From assembly GCF_001544275.1 (NCBI RefSeq), contig NZ_BCQE01000015.1, positions 50,950 through 114,949 of the forward strand: a stretch of 64,000 nt of DNA. The letters are read 5' to 3'. Position 1 is the first letter of the stretch. The number at the start of each line of letters is the position of its first letter. This document shows, piece by piece, positions 19,192 through 29,035 of the stretch. A model generated the notes under the pieces. The model made no database searches. It was not told the DNA's origin and saw only the letters and a list, made by a program, of their open reading frames with translations. This stretch comes from Enterococcus gallinarum NBRC 100675 (GTDB taxonomy: Bacteria > Bacillota > Bacilli > Lactobacillales > Enterococcaceae). A program made the translations under genes and the position numbers.

Positions 19192-20012
19192 GATTGACCC
19201 TTTCTAAATGAGCGATATTCCGCCCATGTTCTGCGATAAAATGGACGTTTTTTTACTGACAAAAGTTGATTGATCGTGCGAAAAAATAATTGTTTCTGAT
19301 GATCCTTTTGTTTATCTTTATCATACTCACGATAGAAGTAAGTTTCACTCTTAAGGATTTGGTCATATCTTTCTTTTGTCATCGATTGATAATGCATCAC
19401 AGATAAATCATGTTCTATTATTTCTTCTGTCACTAAAATAGCGTACTCTTCTTGATAAAGGCGATAAAATAACCAGTGATCTAAAAAATCAAGTGGAAAA
19501 TTTCGGTTAAAACCGTTTATTTTTCTTAGAGCTTTTATAGACAATGCAGTTCCAGAATTTATTGCCATTAGACGGACTGTTTTTCTGCCTACGCCTGGAT
19601 AGACTAACTTTCTATTGATATAACGATCAGACATGACTGGCGAAATTTGTTTCCCTTGGCTAAAAACCAAAGGAACGATTGCTCCTATTGTAGCATCTAG
19701 AGGTTGGTTAAGTAACAGCTCCAAATACGCCTCAGTAAAAACCGTATCCTGATCCAAGAGAAGGAGTAGATCATCCTCTTTTGCTAAAGAAAACCCTTTG
19801 TTGTAAGCTTCTGCTAGCCCAGAATTAGTTTTATCATGTACATAGGTCACTTCTGAATGACAAAAAAAATCGTCTTCTTGTTTTTTTTTGCTATTATCAT
19901 ATATCAATAGCTGAATTTTTTTATTGTAAATTGCGTTTTCTAACAGCGGTGCAGCGAGTACTTCTTGCCATTTTTTTTCGTACAAAACGACTGTCACAAA
20001 CAATCGATTCAT
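19188..20012 (-). CDS. Glycosyltransferase family 2 (rhamnosyltransferase-like)
   Basis: 274 residues beginning MNRLFVTVVLYEKKWQEV, with IYDNSKK, NSGLAEAYNKGF and the metal-binding LLLLDQDTVF, a pattern common to rhamnosyltransferases of the RfbF type. The start at 20012 has GGAGG with an eight-base spacer and overlaps the upstream stop as TAATG. It is the second of three GT2 genes ahead of rfbA, and the genes overlap at both ends. Confidence 0.87.
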   Translation of the reverse strand: MNRLFVTVVLYEKKWQEVLAAPLLENAIYNKKIQLLIYDNSKKKQEDDFFCHSEVTYVHDKTNSGLAEAYNKGFSLAKEDDLLLLLDQDTVFTEAYLELLLNQPLDATIGAIVPLVFSQGKQISPVMSDRYINRKLVYPGVGRKTVRLMAINSGTALSIKALRKINGFNRNFPLDFLDHWLFYRLYQEEYAILVTEEIIEHDLSVMHYQSMTKERYDQILKSETYFYREYDKDKQKDHQKQLFFRTINQLLSVKKRPFYRRTWAEYRSFRKGQS

Positions 20013-20785
20013 TAAAAAAACCTCCAACCCCATTTATTAAAAAACTTCGTCATTGACTGCATAAAGACACAGAAAAGTTTAAAGCTTCTGTGCGCTCCTT
20101 TTCCATACAGATGAACAACTTTTTCAAAAGGAGTGTATAAAATTCGATAACCAGCTTTTTCATATCTTAGACATAAATCATTGTCTTCAAAGTACATAAA
20201 AAAGCGTTCATCAAATCCACCAATCTCTTTAAATTTCTCAATGTCAATTAGCATGAAACAACCGGATCCCATGCGAATATAACTTGTTTTGTCTTGGGGA
20301 AGATTTTGGCATTCATAATTAAATAGACGTTTTCTGAAAACTTTCTTTACCCAAGATAATGGGACAAAACGCAAAAAATAGTCAAATACAGCCAATCGTT
20401 CTCTTACAAGATGCTGAATGGTACCATCTTCATTTAGAACTTGAGGCACAACTATTGCTGCATCATTATTTTGAATTCTTTTTAATAAGCCATCTAAGGA
20501 ATTTTTTGACACAAGAATATCAGGATTACAAATAATTCCATATTTTTCAGTCGCATGCATCAATAATTGATTGTGTCCATGCCCAAACCCTAAGTTATCA
20601 GAAGCTTGAACAACAGTAACAAATGAATACTGTTGTAGTTTGGCAATATATTCTGAATCAGAGCCATTATCGAATATTTTCACCTCGAAGCGCGGATCAT
20701 CAGCTATGGCAATACCTAGCTGATCTAGCGTCTTAAAAATATCGCGGCTATTATGAGTTACAATACTGATGATTGTTTTGTCCAT
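20012..20785 (-). CDS. Glycosyltransferase family 2
   Basis: 257 residues starting MDKTIISIVTHNSRDIFKTL; conserved IFDNGSDSEY, NLGFGHGHNQLL and CNPDILV, then RMGSGCFMLIDIEKFKEIGGFDERFFMYFEDNDL, a typical acceptor-site helix region of wall-polymer GT2 enzymes. A much longer ORF extends upstream, but those residues lie over the promoter at 20837-20842 and only the ATG at 20785 has an AAGGA-like site. It is the first gene of the rfb operon. Confidence 0.87.
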   Translation of the reverse strand: MDKTIISIVTHNSRDIFKTLDQLGIAIADDPRFEVKIFDNGSDSEYIAKLQQYSFVTVVQASDNLGFGHGHNQLLMHATEKYGIICNPDILVSKNSLDGLLKRIQNNDAAIVVPQVLNEDGTIQHLVRERLAVFDYFLRFVPLSWVKKVFRKRLFNYECQNLPQDKTSYIRMGSGCFMLIDIEKFKEIGGFDERFFMYFEDNDLCLRYEKAGYRILYTPFEKVVHLYGKGAHRSFKLFCVFMQSMTKFFNKWGWRFF

Positions 20786-20836
20786 TTTTGAATTGTCCTT
20801 ATTTCTAATAGTATTTAAAATGCTAGTCAGTGGATT

Positions 20837-20842
20837 ATTATA
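20837..20842 (-). promoter_or_regulatory. Extended -10 promoter of the GT2-rfb-ugd operon
   Basis: TG-T-TATAAT (extended -10) on the minus strand about 50 bases before the ATG; no good -35 hexamer at normal spacing. Confidence 0.6.
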
Positions 20843-21004
20843 ACATATCCCTCGAGTTAAAAAAAGATAGGTCAAAATAAGTGACACCTGCAAAGAAAAA
20901 CATATTTTAAAAACTCCTTTTTCATTGCTTTCATAGACAGAAACTTGAATATTCAATTCTTAAAGGTGGCTAAAATGATTTGTCTTTTCATCTACTCTTA
21001 ATTC

Positions 21005-21040
21005 GAGAAAAAACCAGCTAGATAAAATTTCTAGCTGGAT
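21005..21040 (-). terminator. Terminator after asnS
   Basis: Minus strand CCAGCTAGAA / TCTAGCTGG with a short loop, followed by six T. Confidence 0.85.
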
Positions 21041-21082
21041 CTGTCTACTCTTAGTGAGATATTCATGCAATTTTAATATCCC

Positions 21083-22381
21083 CTATGGATAAATACGATT
21101 CAATAAGCGTGGGAATGGAATGGCCTCACGCACGTGTTCGATACCTGATAACCATGTAACGGTTCGTTCAAGACCTAGACCAAAACCGGTATGTGGAACT
21201 GAGCCATACTTGCGAAGATCTAAATACCAAGAGTATTCATTTTCATCTAATCCGTGGTTACGGATTTGTTCTAGCAAGAATTCATAATCTGTGGCCCGTT
21301 CTGACCCACCGATGATTTCCCCATAGCCTTCTGGTGCAATCATATCTGCACAGATCACTACATCATCTCTTGTTGGATGTGGTTTCATATAGAAAGGTTT
21401 GATAGCTTTTGGATAGTTAAGAATAAAGACTGGTTGATCAAATGAGTTCGCAATAAATGTTTCGTGTGGCGAACCAAAATCGTCTCCCCATTGAATGTCC
21501 TCAAAGCCATTTTTTTGCAATAGTTCTACGGCATCATCATAAGAAATACGAGGGAATGGTAATTTCGTATACTTTTCAAGGATGGCACGATCTCTGCCTA
21601 AAACATCTAATGCATAATCACAGTTGTCCAAAACGCTTTGTACAAGGAAAGCAACGTATTGTTCTTGTACTTCCAAGCTTTCTTCTTGATGCATGAAAGC
21701 CATTTCCGGCTCGATCATCCAGAATTCGATTAGATGACGACGCGTTTTAGACTTTTCTGCACGGAAAGTCGGTCCGAATGAAAAGACTTTACCAAACGCC
21801 ATAGCTGCAGCTTCCATATATAATTGACCAGATTGAGATAGATATGCTTTTTGATCAAAATAGTTGGTTTCAAAAAGATCCGTTGTTCCTTCTGGTGCAG
21901 ACCCTGTCAAAATTGGTGGATCAATTTTGATAAAGCCATTATTATTGAAAAATTCATAGGTAGCACGAATCACTTCGTTACGGATCTGCATGATGGCATG
22001 TTGTTTTGAAGAACGTAGCCATAAATGGCGATGATCCATCAAGAAGTCGGTGCCGTGTTCTTTCGGTGTGATTGGGTATTCATGGCTTTCGCCCACTACT
22101 TCAATGCCACTGATACCGATTTCGTAGCCAAATTTCGAACGGCTATCTTCACGAATCTCACCAGTTACTAGAACTGCCGTTTCTTGATTTAAGTTTTTGG
22201 CAAGCTGAAAGACTTCTTCGCCCACTTCAGTTTTTACCACGATACCTTGAAAATATGCGGTACCGTCACGTAATTGCAGAAAGGCAATTTTTCCACTTGA
22301 TCGTTTGTTTGCGACCCAAGCACCAATCTGTACTGTTTCGCCAACATGTTTTTTTGCATCTAAAATTTGAATAGATTCCAC
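21083..22381 (-). CDS. asnS: Asparagine--tRNA ligase
   Basis: 432 residues, cytoplasmic class IIb aminoacyl-tRNA synthetase. An N-terminal OB-fold anticodon-binding domain ([24 protein letters not shown]) precedes the class II core: motif 2 [21 protein letters not shown] and motif 3 [21 protein letters not shown] is typical of AsnRS. It is the last gene of a dinG-tseB-aspB-asnS unit, the same neighbourhood as the ypmA-ypmB-aspB-asnS cluster of Bacillus. No T-box leader was found. Confidence 0.97.
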   Translation of the reverse strand: MESIQILDAKKHVGETVQIGAWVANKRSSGKIAFLQLRDGTAYFQGIVVKTEVGEEVFQLAKNLNQETAVLVTGEIREDSRSKFGYEIGISGIEVVGESHEYPITPKEHGTDFLMDHRHLWLRSSKQHAIMQIRNEVIRATYEFFNNNGFIKIDPPILTGSAPEGTTDLFETNYFDQKAYLSQSGQLYMEAAAMAFGKVFSFGPTFRAEKSKTRRHLIEFWMIEPEMAFMHQEESLEVQEQYVAFLVQSVLDNCDYALDVLGRDRAILEKYTKLPFPRISYDDAVELLQKNGFEDIQWGDDFGSPHETFIANSFDQPVFILNYPKAIKPFYMKPHPTRDDVVICADMIAPEGYGEIIGGSERATDYEFLLEQIRNHGLDENEYSWYLDLRKYGSVPHTGFGLGLERTVTWLSGIEHVREAIPFPRLLNRIYP

Positions 22382-22423
22382 ACGTTTCTCTCCAATCTGA
22401 TAATAAGGGTTCCATAAAGCATT

Positions 22424-23617
22424 TTAAGCTTTTCGGCTTTTCTTTTCAACAAAATCCTGCAAACGTTTTGCGGCTTCTTCCAAGGTTGCCCAATCGGTTG
22501 CATAGCTGATCCGTAAATTGTCTGGTGCACCGAACCCAGCACCAGTAACGACTGCTACTCCGGTCTCTTCCAGAATTGCTTCCACAAAATCATTGATGTC
22601 TTCATATCCGCACATATTCATTGCTTCCCTGACATTTGGGAAAAGGTAAAAAGCGCCTTGCGGTTTTACTAATTGAAATCCTGGAATGGCTGCAACGATC
22701 GGATAGATTTTATTTAATCGGTCTTCGAATTGCTGACGCATGATTTCAATGGAGTCTTGATTCCCTGACAATGCTTCAACAGCAGCATATTGACTGACAG
22801 CTGTGGGATTGCTGGTTGCTTGAGAAGCAATATCCGTCATCGCTTGAATGATCGTCTGATCGCCAACGGCAAATCCAATCCGCCAACCAGTCATGGCATA
22901 TGTTTTTGAGACACCATTAATGATGATCGTTTGCTTACGAATAGCCTCAGACAAGCTAGCAATCGGCGTAAAGGAGTGCCCATTGTAAATCAGACGACCA
23001 TAGATATCATCAGAAACAATCAAAATATGATGTTCAACTGCCCACTCTCCGATAGCCTGTAGTTCTTCTTTCGAATAAATTGCCCCCGTTGGATTGGAGG
23101 GCGAATTCAAAATAATGGCTTTAGTCTTGGCTGTTCTAACAGCTTCTAGTTGAGAAACCGTTACTTTAAATTGTTCGGTTTCCGCAGCATAGACGAAGAC
23201 AGGTTGCCCTCCTGCTAGTTTCACTTGCTCTGCATAGCTAACCCAATATGGCACAGGAATAATCACCTCATCTGCTGGATCGATCACTGCTTGAAACAAC
23301 GCATAAAGCGCAAATTTAGCGCCATCTGTTACGATCACTTGGTTGGTGTCATACGTTACGCCATAAAACTCCTGCAGATAGCGTAGGATGGCTTCTTTTA
23401 GCTCAGGGATCCCTGCTGTCGGGGTGTAAAAACTTGCCTTCCCATTTTCAATGGCTTGGATAGCGGCTTGACGAATATTCTCAGGAGTAATAAAGTCGGG
23501 TTCTCCTACCGTCAAACTCAATACGTCAACGCCTTGCGCTTTTAACGCCTTAGCCTTGGCAGCTGCAGCTAATGTAACTGAGGGCTCTACTTGATACGCT
23601 CGTTTGGAGAGTGTCAT
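22424..23617 (-). CDS. aspB: Aspartate aminotransferase, PLP-dependent (class Ib)
   Basis: 397 residues. Transfers the amino group between aspartate and 2-oxoglutarate, supplying aspartate/asparagine next to asnS. Seen: SLTVGEPDF, SPSNPTGAIYS, VSDDIYGRL and the PLP-lysine motif GVSKTYAMTGWRIGFAVG. The start at 23617 (MTLSKRAYQVEPSVTL) has AAAGG nine bases upstream and matches the family N-terminus; the longer ATG at 23626 overlaps that site. Closely related aminotransferases for other amino acids share these motifs, but context favours aspartate. Confidence 0.9.
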   Translation of the reverse strand: MTLSKRAYQVEPSVTLAAAAKAKALKAQGVDVLSLTVGEPDFITPENIRQAAIQAIENGKASFYTPTAGIPELKEAILRYLQEFYGVTYDTNQVIVTDGAKFALYALFQAVIDPADEVIIPVPYWVSYAEQVKLAGGQPVFVYAAETEQFKVTVSQLEAVRTAKTKAIILNSPSNPTGAIYSKEELQAIGEWAVEHHILIVSDDIYGRLIYNGHSFTPIASLSEAIRKQTIIINGVSKTYAMTGWRIGFAVGDQTIIQAMTDIASQATSNPTAVSQYAAVEALSGNQDSIEIMRQQFEDRLNKIYPIVAAIPGFQLVKPQGAFYLFPNVREAMNMCGYEDINDFVEAILEETGVAVVTGAGFGAPDNLRISYATDWATLEEAAKRLQDFVEKKSRKA

Positions 23618-23638
23618 GTCAACCATCCTTTCTCTAAA

Positions 23639-24139
23639 TCAAATATTATTGATGGCATTGATTTCCTTGCCGTCTTTAAAACCTAGCAAATAATACTGAA
23701 GTTCCCCAGAAGCATCTTTCGTCATGATTTCCCAAGCAGCTTGCTCTTTAAACAATCCTAAAGTAGCTTTCTGGATCGTTTCTTCTGGATGTTTTTCGGC
23801 AACCAATTGACGAGCGGCTTCTTCCGTTAGACCATCTGATTGTTTAAAAACTGACACTTTTTCACCGCTTTTAGGAATGATGACGACGATTTTATTTTCT
23901 TTATCATCTGTACCAACTAAACTAAAAGAAGAAGCTTGGCGATTAAACCAATAAAATTGATCGACCTCTTTCAAATCCGTATACTTTTGAGCAATTTCAA
24001 TTGCTTCATTGCGTGCCTGTCGCATCGGACGAGTCGAACGGATGTAGAAAATCGATGAGAATATGATAACGATCAATAAAAAAACGATCGCACCCAGTAA
24101 AATCATCACACGGCGTTGTTCTTTGTCTTTCGTTTTCAC
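23639..24139 (-). CDS. TseB/YpmB-like membrane-anchored protein (DUF5590, PepSY-like)
   Basis: 166 residues. One N-terminal membrane anchor (about 12-32: VMILLGAIVFLLIVIIFSSIFYI), then an extracellular region with two PepSY-like lobes (FYWFNRQASSFSLVGTDDKENKIVVIIP; ATLGLFKEQAAWEI). In Bacillus the homologue YpmB/TseB interacts with the cell-wall elongation machinery and affects PBP2A turnover; the same role here is inference from homology and from the conserved position between dinG and aspB. Confidence 0.82.
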   Translation of the reverse strand: MKTKDKEQRRVMILLGAIVFLLIVIIFSSIFYIRSTRPMRQARNEAIEIAQKYTDLKEVDQFYWFNRQASSFSLVGTDDKENKIVVIIPKSGEKVSVFKQSDGLTEEAARQLVAEKHPEETIQKATLGLFKEQAAWEIMTKDASGELQYYLLGFKDGKEINAINNI

Positions 24140-24193
24140 TCGTTATCCTCCATAAAAATAATATGCTCTATTATAGCAGATTTCAGCTATCTT

Positions 24194-26956
24194 TTAAGAA
24201 AAATGTTTTTTTGGTGTTTCTTCTGCTTCAGAATCAAAAAACTCCCGTATGTCCTCGGTCATTTCTTGTGGTGTAGCTTCTTTGACCGGCAGATTTTTTG
24301 GCAAACCTTTAAGTATTCGCTTGCCATACTTCGTAGAAAGAATCCGACGATCAAGAACCACCATTACTCCTTGATCATTTTCCGACCGAATCAGACGTCC
24401 CAACGCCTGACGCATCCGAATAATTGCTTTTGGCAATGCATCTTCCTTGAAAGGATCAATACCTTCCGATGCTAAAAAAGCATGACGTGCTTGAACAAGC
24501 GGCCGTTTGGGATTCTCAAATGGTAAGCGCGTCACAACCGCGATTTTGAGCGCTTGACCGGGTAAATCGATGCCTTCCCAAAAACTATCTGTTCCAAAAA
24601 GAATCCCATTTTCCGCCAGTAAAAAACGCTTGATGATTTTCTCGCGACTACCACCAGTCCCCTGTGCTGCAAGTTCTCGTCCTTGTTCCAAGGCTTTTTT
24701 ATGCAGTTTTTCATAGACCCGTTTCAATGTGTCATGAGCAGTGAACAATACAAGTGTTGGTTGCAAATTTTCAAATAGCAACGGTGTTAATGCATCGGCC
24801 AAGTATTGAGCGTATTCTTCATTCGTTGCTTGCTGAATCGAGATTCCTTGTTTGACAATAAACAGACGTGCCTGCTTTTCATAATCATAGAATGCCGGAA
24901 TCGTTTTGACTGTCACTTCAGGAATGCCTAATCGGTGAGCAAAGTAAGATTTGTTACCAGGAATTTTCAATGTACCGCCTAAATAAAGAATATGTTTGTA
25001 CCTTGAATACCATTTGCTTTCGATAATTTGATTTCCCCGCAGATCTGCCACTTCAATAATCGCTGCAGCAGTCCCTGCTTTTTTCTTGATCCAATGGACA
25101 TACCGAGGTTGCCAATTCATCAGCCACGATTGAACCGTCGCTGCCTGTACCTCCATATCATGGAAATAATCAAACAAGCGGGCAATCAGGATGCGTTCCC
25201 GAGCCAATCGCCGTTCTTCTGTCGCCATGAATGTTGTCTGCAATCGCTGTTGGATTTCTAAAATTTCTTTATAATACAAATGAATTTTTTGATGGAGACG
25301 ATCTTGCTGCAAGCTGCCATCATAAAGGTCCTTTCGTTGGACAAGTGTCAGTTCTTCCCCATCGATCACGAGTGTTTCAAAATAGGCTTCTAGCGTATCG
25401 ATAATCAATTTGATGGCATCGATATACAATGAGAATAAATGGGAAAGATCGAATTCTTCAGCGACGAGTTGCTTGATCTCTTCAAACAAGCCTTCTTCAT
25501 TCAATTGCAAAAATTGTCGTTTGAACTGTTGGGAATCAAAGGAACTTTGCGAATATCTTTCGGCAATCTCCGGTAAATGCTGGACTTCATCGATCAGCAG
25601 AAAGTCACTCGTTGGCAGTAGTGGATACTGTCGTCGATTTTCCTGCATCAAAAATGCATGGTTGACAATTAGCACATTGCTCTGTGCCATCTTTTTATAG
25701 AGATGGCGCACAAAATCCTGCTCATAAAAAGCTTGATTCTTTGCCAAAAAATCCACCCCTCGATGACGAATTTCCAAAAATAGCGGATGATCAAGACGCA
25801 CAAGATTCAATTCATCAAAATCTCCGGTCTCAGTTTTGGTCAGCCAAACTAAAAGTCCCATCTGATACTGGGCATACTGTTTTTGTTCAAGCGGTTGTTC
25901 TAATGTTGCTTTGAACCGCTGGAGATCAATGTAGTGTTGATGACTTTTCACAACAGTTGCTTGTAACGGTTGTTCCAGTACTTGATTGACTAATGGGATG
26001 TCTTTAGCCAATATCTGATTCTGTAGCAAAATCGACGTGGTACTGACGATTAATGGATTTTCTGGAGTAGCTAAGTAGCTTGCAGGAAATAAGTACCCGA
26101 TGGTTTTTCCCATGCCGGTTTCTGCCTCAATGATCAGATTTTTTTCTTCATGAGAAAAGTGATCATAAACTGCATTCATCAACCGCGCTTGTTGTTTTCG
26201 ATAACTGAGGCGGCCATCAAAGCATTTGATCTTATCCGCTTTAACTTTAGGATACTCTCCTTGAAAATAGCTTGATTCAAACAATGGTACGCTCTTTTTT
26301 CGCAGAACCAATCCATCGATTTCTTCCAAATGTTCAGGAAGCGGCTCTTCGGTACGTTCACTGACGATCCGCTGAATATATTGACTGGTCTGCATCCCCA
26401 TTTGACCGCTCAACTGGGCGATTTGCTTTAAAGTCACCCATGGCAGTTCACGCATGATCGATTCGATGTACAGCAATAATGCCGCGGTCACTTCCGCATC
26501 GCTATCCGCCTGATGTGGTTTCTCATGAACAAATCCGATACTTTCAGCCAGATCTCCCAAACGAAAGCTGCTTTCTGTTGGCAAAAAAACTTGTGCCAAT
26601 TCCACGGTATCGATTCCTGGAATCTCAAGGGGCGGCATCCCGCATCGGATTAATTCTTGACTTAAGAAATGATAGTCAAAATAAATATTATGCGCCACAA
26701 AGACTGTTTGTGTTAATAAATTATAAATCGTATGAGCAACATCTTCGAAATACGGTGCTCGTTTCACTTGTTGATTGGTGATATGAGTCAAATTCTGGAT
26801 CTGCTTTGATATTCTTCGATCCGGATTGATATCTGTCGCAAATCGATTAATGACCTGACCATCTTGGATCAAGACACAGCCAAATTGGATGATTCGATCA
26901 ATGGCAGGATCAGTCCCCGTTGTTTCAAGGTCGACCACAGCGTATATGGGTTTCAT
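24194..26956 (-). CDS. dinG: DinG-family helicase with N-terminal DEDD exonuclease domain
   Basis: 920 residues. Residues 1-170 are a DnaQ/PolC-like 3'-5' exonuclease (VVDLETTGTDP, FVAHNIYFDYHFL, HQADSDAEV). The rest is an XPD/DinG superfamily 2 helicase: Walker A EAETGMGKT near 280, IVNHAFL, DEVQH (DEAH-type box), and FGTDSFWEGIDLPGQAL with MRQALGRLIRSENDQG (motifs V-VI). The four cysteines of the Fe-S cluster seen in E. coli DinG are not evident, as usual for Gram-positive members, some of which work mainly as nucleases. It acts in DNA repair or R-loop processing (family knowledge). It is the first gene of the unit, with AAGGAGG before the ATG. Confidence 0.93.
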   Translation of the reverse strand: MKPIYAVVDLETTGTDPAIDRIIQFGCVLIQDGQVINRFATDINPDRRISKQIQNLTHITNQQVKRAPYFEDVAHTIYNLLTQTVFVAHNIYFDYHFLSQELIRCGMPPLEIPGIDTVELAQVFLPTESSFRLGDLAESIGFVHEKPHQADSDAEVTAALLLYIESIMRELPWVTLKQIAQLSGQMGMQTSQYIQRIVSERTEEPLPEHLEEIDGLVLRKKSVPLFESSYFQGEYPKVKADKIKCFDGRLSYRKQQARLMNAVYDHFSHEEKNLIIEAETGMGKTIGYLFPASYLATPENPLIVSTTSILLQNQILAKDIPLVNQVLEQPLQATVVKSHQHYIDLQRFKATLEQPLEQKQYAQYQMGLLVWLTKTETGDFDELNLVRLDHPLFLEIRHRGVDFLAKNQAFYEQDFVRHLYKKMAQSNVLIVNHAFLMQENRRQYPLLPTSDFLLIDEVQHLPEIAERYSQSSFDSQQFKRQFLQLNEEGLFEEIKQLVAEEFDLSHLFSLYIDAIKLIIDTLEAYFETLVIDGEELTLVQRKDLYDGSLQQDRLHQKIHLYYKEILEIQQRLQTTFMATEERRLARERILIARLFDYFHDMEVQAATVQSWLMNWQPRYVHWIKKKAGTAAAIIEVADLRGNQIIESKWYSRYKHILYLGGTLKIPGNKSYFAHRLGIPEVTVKTIPAFYDYEKQARLFIVKQGISIQQATNEEYAQYLADALTPLLFENLQPTLVLFTAHDTLKRVYEKLHKKALEQGRELAAQGTGGSREKIIKRFLLAENGILFGTDSFWEGIDLPGQALKIAVVTRLPFENPKRPLVQARHAFLASEGIDPFKEDALPKAIIRMRQALGRLIRSENDQGVMVVLDRRILSTKYGKRILKGLPKNLPVKEATPQEMTEDIREFFDSEAEETPKKHFS

Positions 26957-26983
26957 TTCGCTTCCTCCTTACGCACTCCTTGC

Positions 26984-26989
26984 ATTATA
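26984..26989 (-). promoter_or_regulatory. -10 element of the dinG-asnS operon
   Basis: TATAAT on the minus strand 28 bases before the dinG ATG; the -35 (TGTAAG at 27007-27012, 17-base spacing) is weak. Confidence 0.5.
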
Positions 26990-27132
26990 CTACAAAATCT
27001 TTGCCCCTTACATCTGTTTTAGCCAATAACGAGGAAATCAAATTTTGAAATCAATCAGACGAGAAGCTTGATTTTAGGACTAAAGTCCTCATACGTTCAT
27101 CCTATCAAAAATCAATGGACCATCCGTATCTT

Positions 27133-27161
27133 TCGACAAAGGTCAGGAACTTTTTTATAAT
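27133..27161 (+). promoter_or_regulatory. Promoter of the SDR gene
   Basis: -35 TCGACA (27133-27138), 17-base spacer, -10 TATAAT (27156-27161). A 14-base palindrome AGGACTAAAGTCCT lies upstream at 27076-27089 and could be an operator. Confidence 0.65.
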
Positions 27162-27184
27162 TTAATTAAGAAGGAGGCGTTTAA

Positions 27185-27955
27185 ATGAAACGGTTTGAAA
27201 ATAAAAAGGTTATCGTGACGGGTGCAGCTTCCGGCATTGGCAAAGCAGTTGCCCAGCAATTTCTGGATCAAGGAGCAGTCGTTGGTCTATTAGACATTGA
27301 TGAAACAGAATTGAAGGCATTTGTAGAAGCCACCGAAGGTCAATCGATTTATCGTGTGGTTGATGTATCAAAAGGAGAAGAGCTCTTACAGGCAGTCACA
27401 GCGTTGGCACAAGAGTTGGGTGGTATCGATATTCTCCACGTTAATGCAGGGATCAATGGAACCTGGACCCCTATCGAAGAGCTTTCACTAGATGATTGGG
27501 ATACGACCATTACAACGAATCTTCGCAGTACTTTTGTCACAGTTAAAGCAGCAATTCCGTTTTTAAAAATCAACGGCGGCAGTATCGTGATCACAAGTTC
27601 GGTCAACGGCAACCGAATTTTCAAAAATTTCGGTGCCAGTGCCTACAGCACATCAAAAGCTGGTCAAGTTGCTTTCATGAAAATGGCGGCACTCGAGCTT
27701 TCCGGCTACAACATCCGAGTCAATGCGATTTGTCCAGGAGCGATTTCAACCAATATTGATGAGAATACGGCTATCGAAGAGGCTGTTGAAAAAATCAAAA
27801 TCCCAATCGTCTTTCCGGAACGGGAACGTCCTTTGCGTCAGGAGACTGGTATTCCGGAACAAGTAGCTAACCTCGTGCTGTTTCTTTCCTCTGAAGATGC
27901 AGGAAACATTTCGGGTACAGAAGTCTATGTTGATGGAGCAGAATCATTGTTATAA
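27185..27955 (+). CDS. SDR-family NAD(P)-dependent oxidoreductase
   Basis: 256 residues, classical short-chain dehydrogenase. Cofactor motif TGAASGIG (about 12-19), NAG in VNAGING, catalytic Ser in ITSSVNG, and YSTSK (Tyr near 155, Lys near 159). The C-terminal LFLSSEDAGNISGTEVYVDGAESL is the family ending. D37 after the second strand (LLDIDETEL) suggests NAD over NADP. AAGGAGG lies just before the ATG. It is a single-gene unit with its own promoter, closed by a long hairpin. The substrate is unknown. Confidence 0.9.
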   Translation: MKRFENKKVIVTGAASGIGKAVAQQFLDQGAVVGLLDIDETELKAFVEATEGQSIYRVVDVSKGEELLQAVTALAQELGGIDILHVNAGINGTWTPIEELSLDDWDTTITTNLRSTFVTVKAAIPFLKINGGSIVITSSVNGNRIFKNFGASAYSTSKAGQVAFMKMAALELSGYNIRVNAICPGAISTNIDENTAIEEAVEKIKIPIVFPERERPLRQETGIPEQVANLVLFLSSEDAGNISGTEVYVDGAESLL

Positions 27956-27962
27956 TAAAAAT

Positions 27963-28078
27963 AGCCTGTGAAACAAGTCTTCAAAAACATACTAAGAGTA
28001 GAGGAGGAACTTATCGACGGATGAGTTTCTCCTCTACTCTTAGTATGTTTTTTTCATAGGTAAACTTGTTTCACAGAC
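27963..28078. terminator. Long hairpin, bidirectional terminator between convergent genes
   Basis: Outer arms GCCTGTGAAACAAGT / ACTTGTTTCACAGAC enclose an inner stem of about 29 bp with one mismatch (27983-28011 against 28024-28052). It separates the convergent SDR and HD genes. The outer arm resembles those at 29263 and 4549, but the interior is different. Confidence 0.75.
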
Positions 28079-28082
28079 CATT

Positions 28083-28715
28083 TCAATTTTTGATTAGGTT
28101 AGCGATTTCTTCTAGAAAATTTTCTTTTCCATAGAAATCTGCATTCAATAGTTCTGGAAAGACCGCTTCAAAGAAGTAAGACACACTAGGACGGTGATTA
28201 AAATTCTTGACCGTCATTACTGCTTCGCGAAACATTTCTTTGTAGACTTTATCTGGATTGCTTTTTGAAATTTCTTCAAAAGATTCATAAAGCAAATCAA
28301 TTTTATCTGCGATCGCCAACAATTGGCCTTCCAGGGAATCATCTTTGCCATCTGCTAATCTACGACGATAAATCGGCTGAAATGATTCTGGAATCTCCTC
28401 TTCGATGAATGTATCTGTCATCTTTTCTTCTACTGTCGAAAGCATTTGCCGCAATTCTTTATTTGCATATTTGACAGGTGTTTTGATGTCTCCAATGAAC
28501 CGTTCAGTATAATCATGATTTAATGCTTTTTCATAGAGAATCTGCCAATCGATCGTATTTCCCGCCTGCTCTTCAATATCAGCCAATGTCTGGGCGATCA
28601 TTGCGACTCGAAAAGAATGCGCTGCGACGCTATGTTCTGTAAACTTAAAGAACCCCGGTGCCCGTTGAATCTTTTCCAAATTCGCCAGTCCTAAAATAAA
28701 TTCATTCAGTCCCAT
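28083..28715 (-). CDS. HD-domain hydrolase, YfbR-like 5'-nucleotidase family
   Basis: 210 residues. HD motifs in order: EHSVAAHSFRVAMIAQTL, then NHDYTERFIGDIKTPVKYANKEL, which parallels the HD-x-E-x(3)-GD-PTPVKY block of E. coli YfbR, and a later AIADKIDLLYE supplying the last metal ligand. YfbR removes phosphate from deoxynucleoside 5'-monophosphates; that activity here is inference. The start at 28715 (MGLNEFILGL) follows AGAGGGA; the longer ORF has no ribosome site. Confidence 0.8.
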   Translation of the reverse strand: MGLNEFILGLANLEKIQRAPGFFKFTEHSVAAHSFRVAMIAQTLADIEEQAGNTIDWQILYEKALNHDYTERFIGDIKTPVKYANKELRQMLSTVEEKMTDTFIEEEIPESFQPIYRRRLADGKDDSLEGQLLAIADKIDLLYESFEEISKSNPDKVYKEMFREAVMTVKNFNHRPSVSYFFEAVFPELLNADFYGKENFLEEIANLIKN

Positions 28716-28795
28716 CCTGAGTCCCTCTTTTTTCAAGTATAACAAATACAGAAAATGCAAACAAATTTAGACTCTACCCTCTTTTGAATGAAAGC

Positions 28796-28822
28796 ACAAA
28801 AAAAGAGCAGCTAGGCTGCTCT
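28796..28822 (-). terminator. Terminator after the cold-shock gene
   Basis: Minus strand AGAGCAG / CTGCTCT stem, then seven or more T. Confidence 0.88.
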
Positions 28823-28834
28823 GATAGGCAAGAA

Positions 28835-29035
28835 TTAAGCTTTGTTTACGTTAGTAGCTTGTGGTCCACGTTGTCCGTCTTCGATATCGAAAGTAACAGC
28901 TTGACCTTCTTCTAAAGTTTTGAAGCCTTCACCTTGGATAGCTGAAAAGTGAACGAATACGTCGTTTCCGTTTTCTGCAGTGATGAAACCAAAACCTTTG
29001 TCTGAGTTAAACCATTTTACTGTACCTGTTTCCAT
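28835..29035 (-). CDS. Cold-shock protein (CspA family)
   Basis: 66 residues, one OB-fold domain. RNP1 KGFGFIT and RNP2 VFVHFSAI are intact, flanked by [11 protein letters not shown] and GPQATNV. It binds single-stranded RNA/DNA and acts as an RNA chaperone. The METGTVKW start at 29035 has AAGGAGG upstream; the ORF extending to 29074 is leader sequence. The mRNA has a leader of about 115 bases, typical of thermoregulated csp genes. Confidence 0.96.
   Translation of the reverse strand: METGTVKWFNSDKGFGFITAENGNDVFVHFSAIQGEGFKTLEEGQAVTFDIEDGQRGPQATNVNKA

Noticed and set aside
20786..20956. 57-codon N-terminal extension of the first GT2 gene of the rfb operon
   Set aside because: It includes the promoter and lacks a ribosome site; family members start at the MDKTIIS position.
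21005..22440. T-box leader for asnS or proS
   Set aside because: No T-box AGGGUGG-type motif or specifier stem in the short spacers upstream of either gene.
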